57,509 nucleotides of DNA from Brucella tritici (lineage in GTDB: Bacteria; Pseudomonadota; Alphaproteobacteria; Rhizobiales; Rhizobiaceae). The stretch lies in the NCBI RefSeq assembly GCF_008932295.1, contig NZ_WBWA01000031.1, positions 1 through 57,509 on the forward strand, given 5' to 3'. A model generated the notes under the pieces. It searched no databases. It had not been told where the DNA came from and saw nothing but the letters and a program-made list of their open reading frames with translations. Of the stretch, positions 34,157-42,798 are shown piece after piece. The position numbers were made by a program, and so were the translations under genes. The stretch's first letter is position 1. Every line of letters starts with the position of its first letter.

Positions 34157-35458
34157 ATGAAAATGGCAAGCAGTCCGGAGAGCTTCTCGCGCTCGCTATG
34201 GTGGAACGCAGCTGGGGAAGCAAAGCCGAGCCATCCCAAACTGAATGGCGTGCACGAAGCGGACGTGGTTATTGTCGGCGGCGGCTTTACAGGCCTTTCA
34301 AGCGCATTGTTTCTTGCCGAGCGCGGCAAGACGGTGGCGGTCCTTGAGGCGCGTCATATCGGTTTCGGTGCATCTGGACGCAATGGCGGACAGGTGATCC
34401 CCGGCTTGAAGCATGACCCCGAAGATCTTCTTGCAACCTATGGGCCTGAGCACGGCAAGCGCATGATCGATCTCGTCGGCGGCGTAGGTGATCTTGTCTT
34501 CGACCTTGTACGTAAACATGATATCCAATGCTCACCCGTTCGTGCCGGTTGGATTCAAGCCGCGCATTCCCAGTTCGCAACCGCCGCCGTTCACAAACGC
34601 GCCCGACAATGGCAGGCACAGGGTGTCGAAGTCGAGATCTTGGACCGCTCGCAGATTGCCAGGCTTTCCGGCACGGAACGCTATTTCGGTGGATGGCGCG
34701 ATCCGCGCGCCGGTTCCTTGCAACCGCTGGATTATGCCCGCGGGCTCGCCCGCGCCGGCTCGACGCGTGGCGTTCAGATTTTTGAAGATTCGTCCGTTAC
34801 TTCTCTCACGCACGAAAACGGCAACTGGATTGCGAATACCTCGAATGGGGCGGTTCGCGCACGCGAAGCCCTCATCGCCACAAACGCCTACACGGACAAT
34901 CTTTTACCGGGTCTCGCCCAAAGCATTCTTCCCGTGCAAAGCATGCTGATAGCGACAGAACCACTTTCAGAAGAGCAGCGGCGAGAAATCATGCCGGGAG
35001 GTGTGGTTCTGTCTGAAACGCGCAAGATCGCTTTTTATATGCGCCAATCAGAAGACGGGCGTTTTCTCATTGGCGGACGCGGTGCCGTCGCGATGAACGA
35101 AAAGAAAGCACTGATGGAAGCGCTAAAAGCTGGAATGGTGAGGCTGTTTCCGCAACTGGATGGTGTTGGCATAGACTACCACTGGTCCGGGCACGTGGCA
35201 CTGACCATGGATGGCCTGCCCCATCTTCATAATCCCGCCCCAGGTTTGCATGCCATGCTTGGCTATAATGGCCGTGGCGTAGCCATGGCGACCGCTTTTG
35301 GCAAAATGTATGCCGAATACATCGCCGAAGGTCGCCCCATGGTTTATCCGACCACTCAGATTCCGCGCCTTGCCTGGCATGCGATCCGTAAGCCTGTCAT
35401 GGACCTTGGCATCCGCTGGTACTGGATCAAGGACAGCCTTGGCTTCGCATCGAAATAA
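34157..35458 (+). CDS. FAD-dependent oxidoreductase, PuuB-like (gamma-glutamylputrescine oxidase family)
   Basis: A 433-residue DAO-family flavoenzyme: VVIVGGGFTGLSSALFLAER in the first 60 residues, GFGASGRNGGQVIPG, and a C-terminal GYNGRGVAMATAFGKMYAEY. The GRNGGQ motif is characteristic of PuuB-like oxidases of gamma-glutamyl-putrescine and related amines. The start at 34157 has GGAG upstream; an ATG two codons later is possible. It forms a plus-strand operon with the XRE-cupin regulator and the cupin protein (35464). With the opposite-strand DAO it suggests oxidation of an amine or amino acid brought in by the importer. Confidence 0.87.
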   Translation: MKMASSPESFSRSLWWNAAGEAKPSHPKLNGVHEADVVIVGGGFTGLSSALFLAERGKTVAVLEARHIGFGASGRNGGQVIPGLKHDPEDLLATYGPEHGKRMIDLVGGVGDLVFDLVRKHDIQCSPVRAGWIQAAHSQFATAAVHKRARQWQAQGVEVEILDRSQIARLSGTERYFGGWRDPRAGSLQPLDYARGLARAGSTRGVQIFEDSSVTSLTHENGNWIANTSNGAVRAREALIATNAYTDNLLPGLAQSILPVQSMLIATEPLSEEQRREIMPGGVVLSETRKIAFYMRQSEDGRFLIGGRGAVAMNEKKALMEALKAGMVRLFPQLDGVGIDYHWSGHVALTMDGLPHLHNPAPGLHAMLGYNGRGVAMATAFGKMYAEYIAEGRPMVYPTTQIPRLAWHAIRKPVMDLGIRWYWIKDSLGFASK

Positions 35459-35463
35459 ATCCT

Positions 35464-36156
35464 ATGCAGAAAGATTTTAACTTGCTGAGAAACGTAATCA
35501 ATCTGGGCGTTGCGCCTTCATGCGCCTCCGATCTGGAAGCAGCTTTCCAAGCTATCACTCTGGATGGACAGTCTACTGAACCTTTCGGCGTCGGACGCGC
35601 AGTTCTTTCGGGAGAGGGACAAGACGTAAAGAGCCTATTCCCGTCTATCGTGATGCTTCGTGACGGCGCTTTGACACTTATAGACCGCGACGGTTGCGAA
35701 ATCGTGTTGGCCAAGGGTGAGGCCGCTAGCCTACCTGGCTGCACATTCTCATGGAAGGCACGGGCAGCGGATTGCGTAATCCTCACGATTCATGAGGAGA
35801 ACGCACCAGCATCATTCACTAAACTTGACCTTGACCATCCTATGGCGACCGGTGGCGCACCCAATGCAGCACTGCTCACCACGCCCGCTCCGACGACCTA
35901 CCGTCATGAATTCCAGAGTGATGATCCGCTTGCCTGGGGCATATGGGCTACTACGCCTTATGCCCGCCACCCTATCACCTATTCCTTCTCCGAACTGATG
36001 ATGCTGCGCAAGGGTGAGGTTACCTTATCCAACCCTGACGAAGGAAGCGTGACGTTTGTGGCAGGCGACATTTTCATTATTCGCCCTGGCGCTGTAGCGG
36101 CATGGGACAATCCGAGCGACTTACATAAATTCTGGATTGTTCACAGCGAGAAGTAA
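35464..36156 (+). CDS. Cupin-domain protein (DUF861/EutQ-like)
   Basis: A 230-residue protein with two cupin-like halves: FPSIVMLRDGALTLIDRDG in the first and FSELMMLRKGEVTLSNPDEG, then VAGDIFIIRPGAVAAWDN, in the second. No enzymatic assignment can be made; related small cupins often accompany DAO-family oxidases. It begins five bases after the PuuB-like gene stop, so it belongs to the same operon. The sequence downstream, to the IS5 element, holds only a 14-bp palindrome AAAGGAATTCCTTT (36264-36277). Confidence 0.75.
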   Translation: MQKDFNLLRNVINLGVAPSCASDLEAAFQAITLDGQSTEPFGVGRAVLSGEGQDVKSLFPSIVMLRDGALTLIDRDGCEIVLAKGEAASLPGCTFSWKARAADCVILTIHEENAPASFTKLDLDHPMATGGAPNAALLTTPAPTTYRHEFQSDDPLAWGIWATTPYARHPITYSFSELMMLRKGEVTLSNPDEGSVTFVAGDIFIIRPGAVAAWDNPSDLHKFWIVHSEK

Positions 36157-36413
36157 TCGTGCATCGTTAGGCTTCTGGCTTTCACGGATTAGGCGCATGC
36201 ATCGGCAAAAGGGGCAAATGAGCAATTAACGCCTATGGTGTGGTGGTGCTCTCATCAAGACTAAAAGGAATTCCTTTGATTAGGGATCAGAACAAGATCT
36301 GCCCCACACACAGGTTGCGGAGACTGAACCGGCATCTTAGGCCGTGGTCTCATAAATAGGCTAGCTATTTGAATGGATTAGTTATTGAAAGGCCTCGGAT
36401 TTGGAGGTCTTTG

Positions 36414-36842
36414 ATGTCACGTCGCCACTATGAACTCACAGAACGAGAATGGTCGATTATTGCACCGCTGTTGCCGAGCAAACCTCGTGGCGTTCCACGG
36501 ATTGATGATCGCATGGTTCTCAACGGAATCCTGTGGCGCTTCCGCACCGGGTCATCATGGTCAGAAATCCCCGAACGCTATGGTATTGCCACGACCTGCT
36601 ACAACCGTTTCGTTCGCTGGCGTCGTGCCGGTGTCTGGGATCGGCTGCTTGAGGCTGTCTCTGAGGCCTATGATGGCGACATCGTGATGATCGACAGCAC
36701 CTGTGTTCGTGTTCACCAGCACGGAGCCACAGGAAAAAAGGGGATGCCGACGATGGTGGCATGGGACGTTCCCGTGGCGGCCTCACAAGCAAAATCCACG
36801 CGATTGTTGATGCAGAAGGCCGTCCGATCAATCTTTGCCTGA
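36414..36842 (+). CDS. IS5-family transposase, first frame (OrfA)
   Basis: Starting MSRRHYELTEREWSIIAPLL, with GTGCNRF-like ATTCYNRFVRWRRAG and ending the catalytic start IVMIDSTCVRVHQHGATGKK, it holds the DNA-binding part and the first catalytic aspartate (DST) of an IS427-group transposase. At A6G (36734-36740) a -1 shift joins it to the second frame; past that point the frame is non-homologous. The start at 36414 has GGAGG upstream. Translation without the shift gives a truncated 142-residue product. Confidence 0.85.
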   Translation: MSRRHYELTEREWSIIAPLLPSKPRGVPRIDDRMVLNGILWRFRTGSSWSEIPERYGIATTCYNRFVRWRRAGVWDRLLEAVSEAYDGDIVMIDSTCVRVHQHGATGKKGMPTMVAWDVPVAASQAKSTRLLMQKAVRSIFA

Positions 36843-37177
36843 CGGGTGGTCAGACTGCTGACTGCTCTCAGGCCGAGGGCCTCATTGAACGCATCAAAGC
36901 AGGCGGCACCCTGCTTGCGGACAAGGCCTATGATACCGATGCGATCCGGAAGACAACAGCAGAACGAAAAATCTGGGCCAATATTCCTCCCAAATCCAAC
37001 CGTAAGGACGTCTTCGCGTTCTCGCCATGGGTATATCGCCAGAGAAACCTGGTGGAGCGCTTCTTTAATCGCATCAAACACTATCGTGGCATCGCCGCGC
37101 GTTACGACAAGAACCCGGACAATTTCCTCGCTGCTGTCAAACTGATCGCTGTCCGCATCTGGTGCATCAGTTTATGA
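36761..37177 (+). CDS. IS5-family transposase, second frame (OrfB), joined by -1 frameshift
   Basis: The frame reads MGRSRGGLTSKIHAIVDAEG, then LLADKAYDTDAIR (second aspartate), then YRQRNLVERFFNRIKHYRGI (catalytic glutamate in ERFFN) and IAARYDK. This completes the DDE triad. It is normally made as a fusion after slippage on the AAAAAAG run at 36734-36740; upstream of the listed start the shifted frame reads KKGDADDGG, matching intact relatives. Both frames are free of stops, so the element could be functional. Confidence 0.85.
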   Translation: MGRSRGGLTSKIHAIVDAEGRPINLCLTGGQTADCSQAEGLIERIKAGGTLLADKAYDTDAIRKTTAERKIWANIPPKSNRKDVFAFSPWVYRQRNLVERFFNRIKHYRGIAARYDKNPDNFLAAVKLIAVRIWCISL

Positions 37178-37189
37178 GCCTACGCTCTA

Positions 37190-38163
37190 GGCATCTGAAT
37201 GGGCTTCGCGTGAATAGGGCTGCTCATCGTCTGTTAGTGGGCCAAGTCTCGACCTTCAAAATCGGCTTAATGTCGATAGAAGGTTCCGCTCTGGGAAAAG
37301 TGAAGTGTTCCGCGTAAGAGAAACTGGACCCGACCCGCTAAGAAACTTCAACGCGTTAGCTGCTTGAATAACTGGGTCGTGGGTTCTGCTCCTTTCAAGG
37401 CGTAGCGGTCCACGCTCCGTCGACCGGAGCGTTTCCTGGCTTGGGATGATAGCTGCCGGTCTCAGCTTTCCAGGAAGCTACCGACGCTGGAGTAAACGCG
37501 GCACAATGCCAGGGGCTCGTCGGGATGCGAACCCGGTTGGGGTTACAGATAAGTGAGCGGACGGCGACGTCGTGTTAGCTTTGGCTACCGTCGGCACAGA
37601 TGCTCAGAACGCGTTCAAGTAAGCAGTTGAATTCGGCCGGGCTCAGGCTGGACTGAAGATGGGGGCGCTTCCGCTATCATCGTACTCGTCCTGGATTTGT
37701 TGCCGACTGTGCCGTTTTTGCTGGGCGATGATTGATCAAAGTAAAGCGTTAGCGAAGACCAAATCGGCGCAAACTATCCCTTATGATGAGCTGTTCGATA
37801 GGCCTTTGCTCAAAGACGACCTTGTATCGTCAGGCAAGAAGCCAACTGAAAGCCAGCATTGAACTCGCCAATGAGCCAGGTTGGGGCGGCGTCAGTGCTT
37901 GTGGATCATATTGTCCCGTCGTTCCAAAGGGGTGTAGGCTTTTAATAGAGGATCGATCCGAGTGTGAGCAGGAATGTGACGTGCGCTCTGCCTGCCCGCT
38001 CCGTAACTAAGTCGTCGCTTTAATTTACTGCTTCCGCATCGCTGATTGATTGCGAAAGGGCATGCAAATTTGAACGAGGTGGTATCGCATTAGCTTTCAT
38101 TATCAGACTTTGCTGTCTATAAGTATGCGTTACGTGGTCTTATCTGCTGCAGGTTTTTAGTCC
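37190..38163. other. 974-bp region without a recognisable gene
   Basis: I find no reading frame with family motifs. The frame 37659-37862 (containing LAKTKSAQTIPYDELFDRPL) is unrecognised and has no clear ribosome site. The right end carries the promoter of the tandem HxlR gene, including a copy of the shared 16-bp element at 38094-38109. The rest is probably debris of an older insertion next to the IS5 element. Confidence 0.45.
38094..38109 (+). promoter_or_regulatory. Shared 16-bp regulatory element, copy upstream of the tandem HxlR gene
   Basis: CTTTCATTATCAGACT matches the element CTTGCATTATTAGACT found in the coxM/coxG and livG/livK divergent promoters at 14 of 16 positions, and the following TTTG also matches the liv copy. 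It ends 54 bases before the GTG start of the regulator gene. Position suggests autoregulation. Confidence 0.6.
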
Positions 38164-39150
38164 GTGAATGACGTAAGAATGACAAAGATCGAAAATATCG
38201 CTCCTGCTCCATCGCGTAGGCCCGTGTCTATGCAGCGGCAATCGTCTGTGCGTCGGACCATGGAAATCGTTCTGGACACTTGGAACTTTTTGATCCTCCG
38301 GGAAGCCTATTTTGGCGTACGCAGGTTCGATAAGTTTCAGCAGCGATTGGGAATTCCGCGGCAGACCCTTTCCTCCAGACTATCTGCGCTCGTCGCGAAC
38401 GATATCCTCAGCACTGGGAAACGGCCGAACGAACCGGGGCAGCAGTATTTCTTGACGGTGCGTGGCAAAGATCTTTTCCCAACAATGCTTTCTCTAATGG
38501 AGTTTGGTGACAAGTGGCTGGCCGGCTCGAGCGAGCCTCCCCTCCAACTCATCCACAAGAGCTGCGGATGCAATTGCCATCCTGTAACCGTCTGCAGTGA
38601 ATGTCTCGAGCCGTTCACAGCCAAGGAGGTGGCGCCGAGGGACGGACCCGGCGCGGGCTATGCTCCGGTAGAAAATCGCCCTACATCGCGTAGGAGCTCC
38701 GATGCAAGCCTGTTGGAGAGGGTTCGACCATGCTCGGTGGCACGCACACTGGGCATCATTGGGGACCGCTGGAGTTTTCTGATCCTCCGCGAAGGATGGA
38801 ACGGCGTGCGGCGTTACGAAGAAATGCGGGAAAATCTCGGGATTGCGACGAATATTCTGTCCGACCGCCTGGCACGGCTCGTGCAGGCTGGCGTGTTTCG
38901 AAAGGTCCCTTACAATTCTGGCGAGCGGTTCGAATATAGGTTCACCGAAATGGGGCTCGATCTCTACAAGCCGATGCTGGTTATGATGGCCTGGGGGGAT
39001 CGTTGGCTGGCTGATGGCAAGCCCCCCATGAGGCTACGCCACAAGACCTGCGGTCATGACTTCTCGGCGATCGTCGTGTGCTCGGAATGCCGCAAGCCGA
39101 TCGCGGCCAAGGATACCGACTATCTGCTCAGATATCAGTTCGACCTATAG
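38164..39150 (+). CDS. Tandem HxlR-family transcriptional regulator
   Basis: A 328-residue protein made of two HxlR units. Unit 1 has NFLILREAYFGVRRFDKFQQ, then RLGIPRQTLSSRLSALV; unit 2 has GDRWSFLILREGWNGVRRYE, then NLGIATNILSDRLARLVQAG. Each unit ends in a cysteine/histidine cluster (HKSCGCNCHPVTVCSEC and HKTCGHDFSAIVVCSEC). Normal HxlR proteins are ~110-150 residues and dimerise, so this looks like a covalent dimer. The cysteines could bind zinc or sense electrophiles (inference). The GTG at 38164 is used; an ATG at 38179 is possible. It converges on the molybdenum-hydroxylase operon, its likely target. Confidence 0.87.
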   Translation: MNDVRMTKIENIAPAPSRRPVSMQRQSSVRRTMEIVLDTWNFLILREAYFGVRRFDKFQQRLGIPRQTLSSRLSALVANDILSTGKRPNEPGQQYFLTVRGKDLFPTMLSLMEFGDKWLAGSSEPPLQLIHKSCGCNCHPVTVCSECLEPFTAKEVAPRDGPGAGYAPVENRPTSRRSSDASLLERVRPCSVARTLGIIGDRWSFLILREGWNGVRRYEEMRENLGIATNILSDRLARLVQAGVFRKVPYNSGERFEYRFTEMGLDLYKPMLVMMAWGDRWLADGKPPMRLRHKTCGHDFSAIVVCSECRKPIAAKDTDYLLRYQFDL

Positions 39151-39164
39151 CCGTTTGAATCCGA

Positions 39165-41564
39165 CTACGGCAAATCTGTCGCTTCTGGGGAAGTCTGGCG
39201 TCTCTCGCGGAGCATCTGGAAGATGCGTTCGGGCGTGACTGGGAGCGTCTCCACGGACACCCCCAGATGAGCCAGTGCATCCGACACGGCGTTCGCTATT
39301 GCCGCCGGGGCGCCGATCGTACCGCCTTCGCCCATTCCGCGGAAGCCACCGATGTTGTTGGGTAGATCGGCCTCGATATGGACTATGCCGATTTCGGGCA
39401 CGCTGCTCGCCACCGGCACAAGATAATCCGCTAGGCTGGCTGCCACTGCCTGTCCCTGATCGTCATGTATTATTTCTTCGAGCAAGGCTGCTCCGATCCC
39501 CTGCGCCACCGCGCCATGTACTTGTCCGTCCACGATCATCGGGTTGATGATCTTGCCGCAATCCTCCGCCACCACATAGCGGTGGATCTTTACCCCGAAG
39601 GTCTCAGTATCGACCTCGACCATGGCCAGATGCGTCGATGAGCAGGCTGTTCCGAGATAGGGGTCATAGGTCTCCGAGGCCGTCAGGTCCTCCCGCTGGT
39701 CACGCGGAATGCGGCCCATCTGGGTATAAACGGCGGAGGCGACCTCCTTCAACGTCATCGACAAGTTGGAATTCCGGCTGCTGATAATGCCGTCGTGGAT
39801 ATCCAAGTCCTCAACTTTTTGCTCCATCAGATAGGCTGCTGCGCGCAGCACCTTTCCTTTGACAACGCGAGCGGCAAGCGTTGCGGCGCCACCGCCGAGC
39901 ACGGCCGAGCGGCTGGCATAGGTGCCGCTGGCCATTGGAACAAGAGCGCTGTCGCCGTGTTTGACTTCAATGTCCTCCAGTTTGCAGCCGAGTTCGTCCA
40001 CGATGACCTGCGCCAGCGTCGTTTCCAGCCCTTGACCGTGAGAAGCAATGCCGAAGGCGGCGGTGATGGCGCCGGTCGCGTCGATCTCGATTTTCGATGT
40101 TTCGGTACCGGTATTGATCGGCATGCCAGGGGCAACAGAAATACGTGATCCGATGCCGGTGAGTTCCGCATAGCTCGCGAGCCCGATGCCGACCCAGCGG
40201 CCGGCTTTTCTTGCCTCGTCACGCTCGCGAACCAGCACCGGATAATCGACATGCTTGCAGGCGCCTTCGAGACACTCCTGAAAGGCCGACTTGTCCCAGA
40301 TGATGCCGGAGGCCGTGCGGTAGGGAAATTCATCATCCCTCACAAGATTCTTTCGGCGAAACTCGACCGGATCCATGTCAAGCTTACGCGCCGCCATCTC
40401 GATCAGGCGCTCCATTGCGAAGGTGGATGAGGGCCGCCCGACACCGCGATAGGGGCCGGTGGGCGGTTTCGGGGTTAGCACGCCGCGAATGCGGCCGCGG
40501 TAATGTTCCATCCGGTACGGGCCGGGCATGAAACTGACGACCTGCACCGTTTCGAGCGCTGCCGTCCATGGATAGATCGAATACGCGCCCACATCGCCGA
40601 TCACATCGGCACGGAGACCGATCAGCGTACCGTCCTTCGTAACCGCCAGTTCCGCCTCGATCAGTTCATCGAAGGCCTGACTGGTGGCGGAAAGATCCTC
40701 AAGACGGTCGCTGATGTACTTGACGGGTCGCTTCAGCTTCCGCGCGAGTGCGCAGACGAGAATTTCCTCACCATAGAGCGATCCTTTGCCACCAAAGCTA
40801 CCGCCCACATCCGGCGCGACGACGCGCATCCGGGTTCCAGGAAGGTCCAGGCAGCCAGAGAGCACGTCCCGGATGACGCCCGGTATGTTGGAGGAGGTGT
40901 AGAGCGTCAGAGATTGCTTACGGTTTTCCCATTCGGCAAGATACGATCGGTTCTCCATGGCGACAGCGGTCTTGCGGGTCATCCTGAACCGGCCCCTGAC
41001 GGTCACTGCCGCCTCCTTGAAAGCCTCATCGACATCGCCGCGCTTGAATTCGCGGCGGATAATCGTATTCGTTCCCGCCTCATCATGCAGGAGTGGCGCG
41101 TCGTCTTTGACAGCATCGACCTGACGGATGGCGAAAGGCAGGGGCTCATAGTCAATGGTGATGTGTTCCAGCGCGTCCTCAGCGGCATAGCGGCTTTCGG
41201 CCACAACGGCGACGACCGGCTCGCCGACATAGCGGACCTTGTCCCGTGCCAGCGGCCAGATTGGCGTGGCATAATAGCCCGGCATCCGCGAAGTCGGGAT
41301 GGCAGGCTTTATTTCTCCCTCGAGATCGCTGGCATCATAGATCGCGACAACGCCAGGCACCGAGAATGCGTCGCCGATATCAATGTTGAGGATTTTCGCA
41401 TGAGGCTGGTCGGAGCGGCGCAACGCGACATGAACCATGCCGTCAAGCGCCATGTCGTCGACATATTTACCAACGCCGGTCAGAAGACGAGGATCCTCCG
41501 TGCGCTTGACGCGCTTGCCAACCAGCTTGGGACGAAGCTCGACGGAATGGTCAGAGTGTTTCAT
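39165..41564 (-). CDS. Molybdopterin-binding large subunit of a xanthine-dehydrogenase-family hydroxylase
   Basis: A 799-residue Mo-cofactor subunit of the CoxL type: VGKRVKRTEDPRLLTGVGKY at the start, PDVGGSFGGKGSLYGEE, PPTGPYRGVGRPSSTFAMER, and the catalytic glutamate in GMGEGGTIGAPAAIANAV near the end. CO dehydrogenases carry AYRCSFR at the active-site loop; this protein has PYRGVGR, so it is not a CO dehydrogenase but a hydroxylase of an aldehyde, heterocycle or CoA ester. It closes the coxM-coxS-MBL-coxL operon and overlaps the MBL gene by four bases. Substrate unknown. Confidence 0.92.
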   Translation of the reverse strand: MKHSDHSVELRPKLVGKRVKRTEDPRLLTGVGKYVDDMALDGMVHVALRRSDQPHAKILNIDIGDAFSVPGVVAIYDASDLEGEIKPAIPTSRMPGYYATPIWPLARDKVRYVGEPVVAVVAESRYAAEDALEHITIDYEPLPFAIRQVDAVKDDAPLLHDEAGTNTIIRREFKRGDVDEAFKEAAVTVRGRFRMTRKTAVAMENRSYLAEWENRKQSLTLYTSSNIPGVIRDVLSGCLDLPGTRMRVVAPDVGGSFGGKGSLYGEEILVCALARKLKRPVKYISDRLEDLSATSQAFDELIEAELAVTKDGTLIGLRADVIGDVGAYSIYPWTAALETVQVVSFMPGPYRMEHYRGRIRGVLTPKPPTGPYRGVGRPSSTFAMERLIEMAARKLDMDPVEFRRKNLVRDDEFPYRTASGIIWDKSAFQECLEGACKHVDYPVLVRERDEARKAGRWVGIGLASYAELTGIGSRISVAPGMPINTGTETSKIEIDATGAITAAFGIASHGQGLETTLAQVIVDELGCKLEDIEVKHGDSALVPMASGTYASRSAVLGGGAATLAARVVKGKVLRAAAYLMEQKVEDLDIHDGIISSRNSNLSMTLKEVASAVYTQMGRIPRDQREDLTASETYDPYLGTACSSTHLAMVEVDTETFGVKIHRYVVAEDCGKIINPMIVDGQVHGAVAQGIGAALLEEIIHDDQGQAVAASLADYLVPVASSVPEIGIVHIEADLPNNIGGFRGMGEGGTIGAPAAIANAVSDALAHLGVSVETLPVTPERIFQMLRERRQTSPEATDLP

Positions 41565-42322
41565 TCATAGAACTCCCGGCCTTTTCTCATGCCCTGCCAC
41601 TGGACGTCGTCATGGCCTGAGATGATCGTGTCGCCGCTGTCGCGCAAGGCCTTGAGCCGCGCGAGCGAGGCAGCCGCCAGATCCATGTTCCAAGTGTTCT
41701 TCGGTGCGATGCCGGTGTCGATATTGGCCTGGAGGGGGGCAGCATCCGACGCGAGGACGAAAGCGCCGTCCTTTTCCAGTTCGACGCGCGCCACGCTCAT
41801 GCCCGGAGTATGGCCGGGCATTGGCATGATGACGATACGGCCATCGCCGAACACGTCATGATCCCCAACGAAAGTCTGGAATCCCTGGGGCTGTTCCCAT
41901 TCCGTTCGAAGGTAGCCAAGATTTTCTGCACCTTCCGCCCTGGCCGTCGCGGCCTCAACCTCATGGCAAAGGATGGTTGCTTTGCGAAAGTAGGAATTGC
42001 ATCCGCAGTGGTCCGGATGGAGGTGCGAACAGATCACGAGGTCGATGTCGTCGGGTTGGAGGCCAATCTTTTGGAGCTGCTGGACGACCGTCTGCTCCGG
42101 TTGGAAGATCGGTGTCATGACCTTGCTCAGCCCGCCCCAACGCGCCTGCGGATCGTTCGCAGCTTCCGGATTGCAGCCGCTATCGAAGAGCACATTGCCC
42201 CTGATATGGCGCATCAGCGCGGCATGAACGGGCAGTTCGATGGTTTCTTCTTTCGCGGCGCCGGAAACATAGATCGAGCGGCGCATCCGCAGCCGGCCGC
42301 CTTCGAGAAAATGCATCTTCAT
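41561..42322 (-). CDS. Metallo-beta-lactamase-fold hydrolase, lactonase-like
   Basis: A 253-residue MBL-fold protein with CSHLHPDHCG (HxHxDH zinc motif), PGHTPGMSVA, ASDAAPL and SGHDD, the metal ligands of AHL-lactonase-like hydrolases. It lies between the iron-sulfur and molybdenum subunit genes, overlapping both by four bases, so it is made in step with the hydroxylase. A role in opening a lactone, lactam or thioester made by the hydroxylase is a reasonable inference. Quorum-quenching is possible but not supported by the context. Confidence 0.88.
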   Translation of the reverse strand: MKMHFLEGGRLRMRRSIYVSGAAKEETIELPVHAALMRHIRGNVLFDSGCNPEAANDPQARWGGLSKVMTPIFQPEQTVVQQLQKIGLQPDDIDLVICSHLHPDHCGCNSYFRKATILCHEVEAATARAEGAENLGYLRTEWEQPQGFQTFVGDHDVFGDGRIVIMPMPGHTPGMSVARVELEKDGAFVLASDAAPLQANIDTGIAPKNTWNMDLAAASLARLKALRDSGDTIISGHDDVQWQGMRKGREFYE

Positions 42323-42798
42323 TTGAGAGGTCCTCTTTCACGTGCGAGTTCGCGGACGGCATTGACGATGTGCTCATAGCCCGTGCAGCGACAGATGTTT
42401 CCGGAGAGCGCTTCCCGGATTTCTTCATCGCTTTCCAGCGGGTGGTGGCGCAAAAGATCGGTAATCGCCATGATGAAGCCCGGCGTGCAGAAGCCGCACT
42501 GCAGGCCGTGATGCTGACGAAATGCTTCCTGAATGCGCCCGAGCCGGTCAATGCTTCCCTGGCCCTCGATGGTCTCGATTACCATGCCCTCTGCCTGCAC
42601 GGCGAGCGTGAGGCAAGCGCGCGCGCTACGCCCGTCGAGGAGCACGGTGCATGCGCCGCATACACCGTGCTCGCAGCCGACATGGGTTCCTGTGAGGCCC
42701 AACTCATGGCGCAGGAAGTCGCTGAGAAGCATTCGGGGTTCAACTGTGCGCGTGTATGAAAGGCCATTAACGCTAAAGGTGATCTGCTTTTCAGCCAT
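42319..42798 (-). CDS. Iron-sulfur small subunit of the molybdenum hydroxylase (CoxS-like)
   Basis: A 159-residue protein with two [2Fe-2S] sites: [16 protein letters not shown] with a further cysteine in ARACL (plant-ferredoxin type), and CGFCTPGF paired with [10 protein letters not shown]. Electrons from the molybdenum site pass through these clusters to the FAD subunit. The ATG at 42798 overlaps the FAD-subunit stop by eight bases (ATGGCTGA); a longer frame adds 16 unrelated residues. It overlaps the MBL gene by four bases. Confidence 0.93.
   Translation of the reverse strand: MAEKQITFSVNGLSYTRTVEPRMLLSDFLRHELGLTGTHVGCEHGVCGACTVLLDGRSARACLTLAVQAEGMVIETIEGQGSIDRLGRIQEAFRQHHGLQCGFCTPGFIMAITDLLRHHPLESDEEIREALSGNICRCTGYEHIVNAVRELARERGPLK

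Larger units (their letters stand above)
36338..37189 (+). mobile_element. Intact IS5-family (IS427/IS711-like) insertion sequence
   Basis: An ~850-bp element with two overlapping transposase frames. The imperfect terminal inverted repeats read TAGGCCGTGGTCTCATAAA on the left and, reversed, TAGAGCGTAGGCTCATAAA on the right (14 of 19 matched). Flanks carry a 7-base direct repeat GGCATCT (36331-36337 and 37190-37196). Size, structure and frameshift resemble IS711/IS6501 of Brucella and Ochrobactrum. IS427-group elements usually duplicate only 2-3 bases (TA/TNA), so the 7-base repeat may be partly coincidental. It separates the amine cluster from the molybdenum-enzyme cluster. Confidence 0.8.

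Noticed and set aside
36264..36277. AAAGGAATTCCTTT palindrome as a terminator for the cupin operon
   Set aside because: It has no loop and no T-run beyond its own arm, and lies 108 bases past the stop; too weak to call.
37659..37862. 67-codon frame in the region after the IS5 element as a gene
   Set aside because: No ribosome site or family similarity; treated as debris.
40503..41570. 355-codon open frame antisense to the molybdenum subunit gene
   Set aside because: High-GC coding sequence often leaves long antisense frames; no motif seen and the sense gene is certain.
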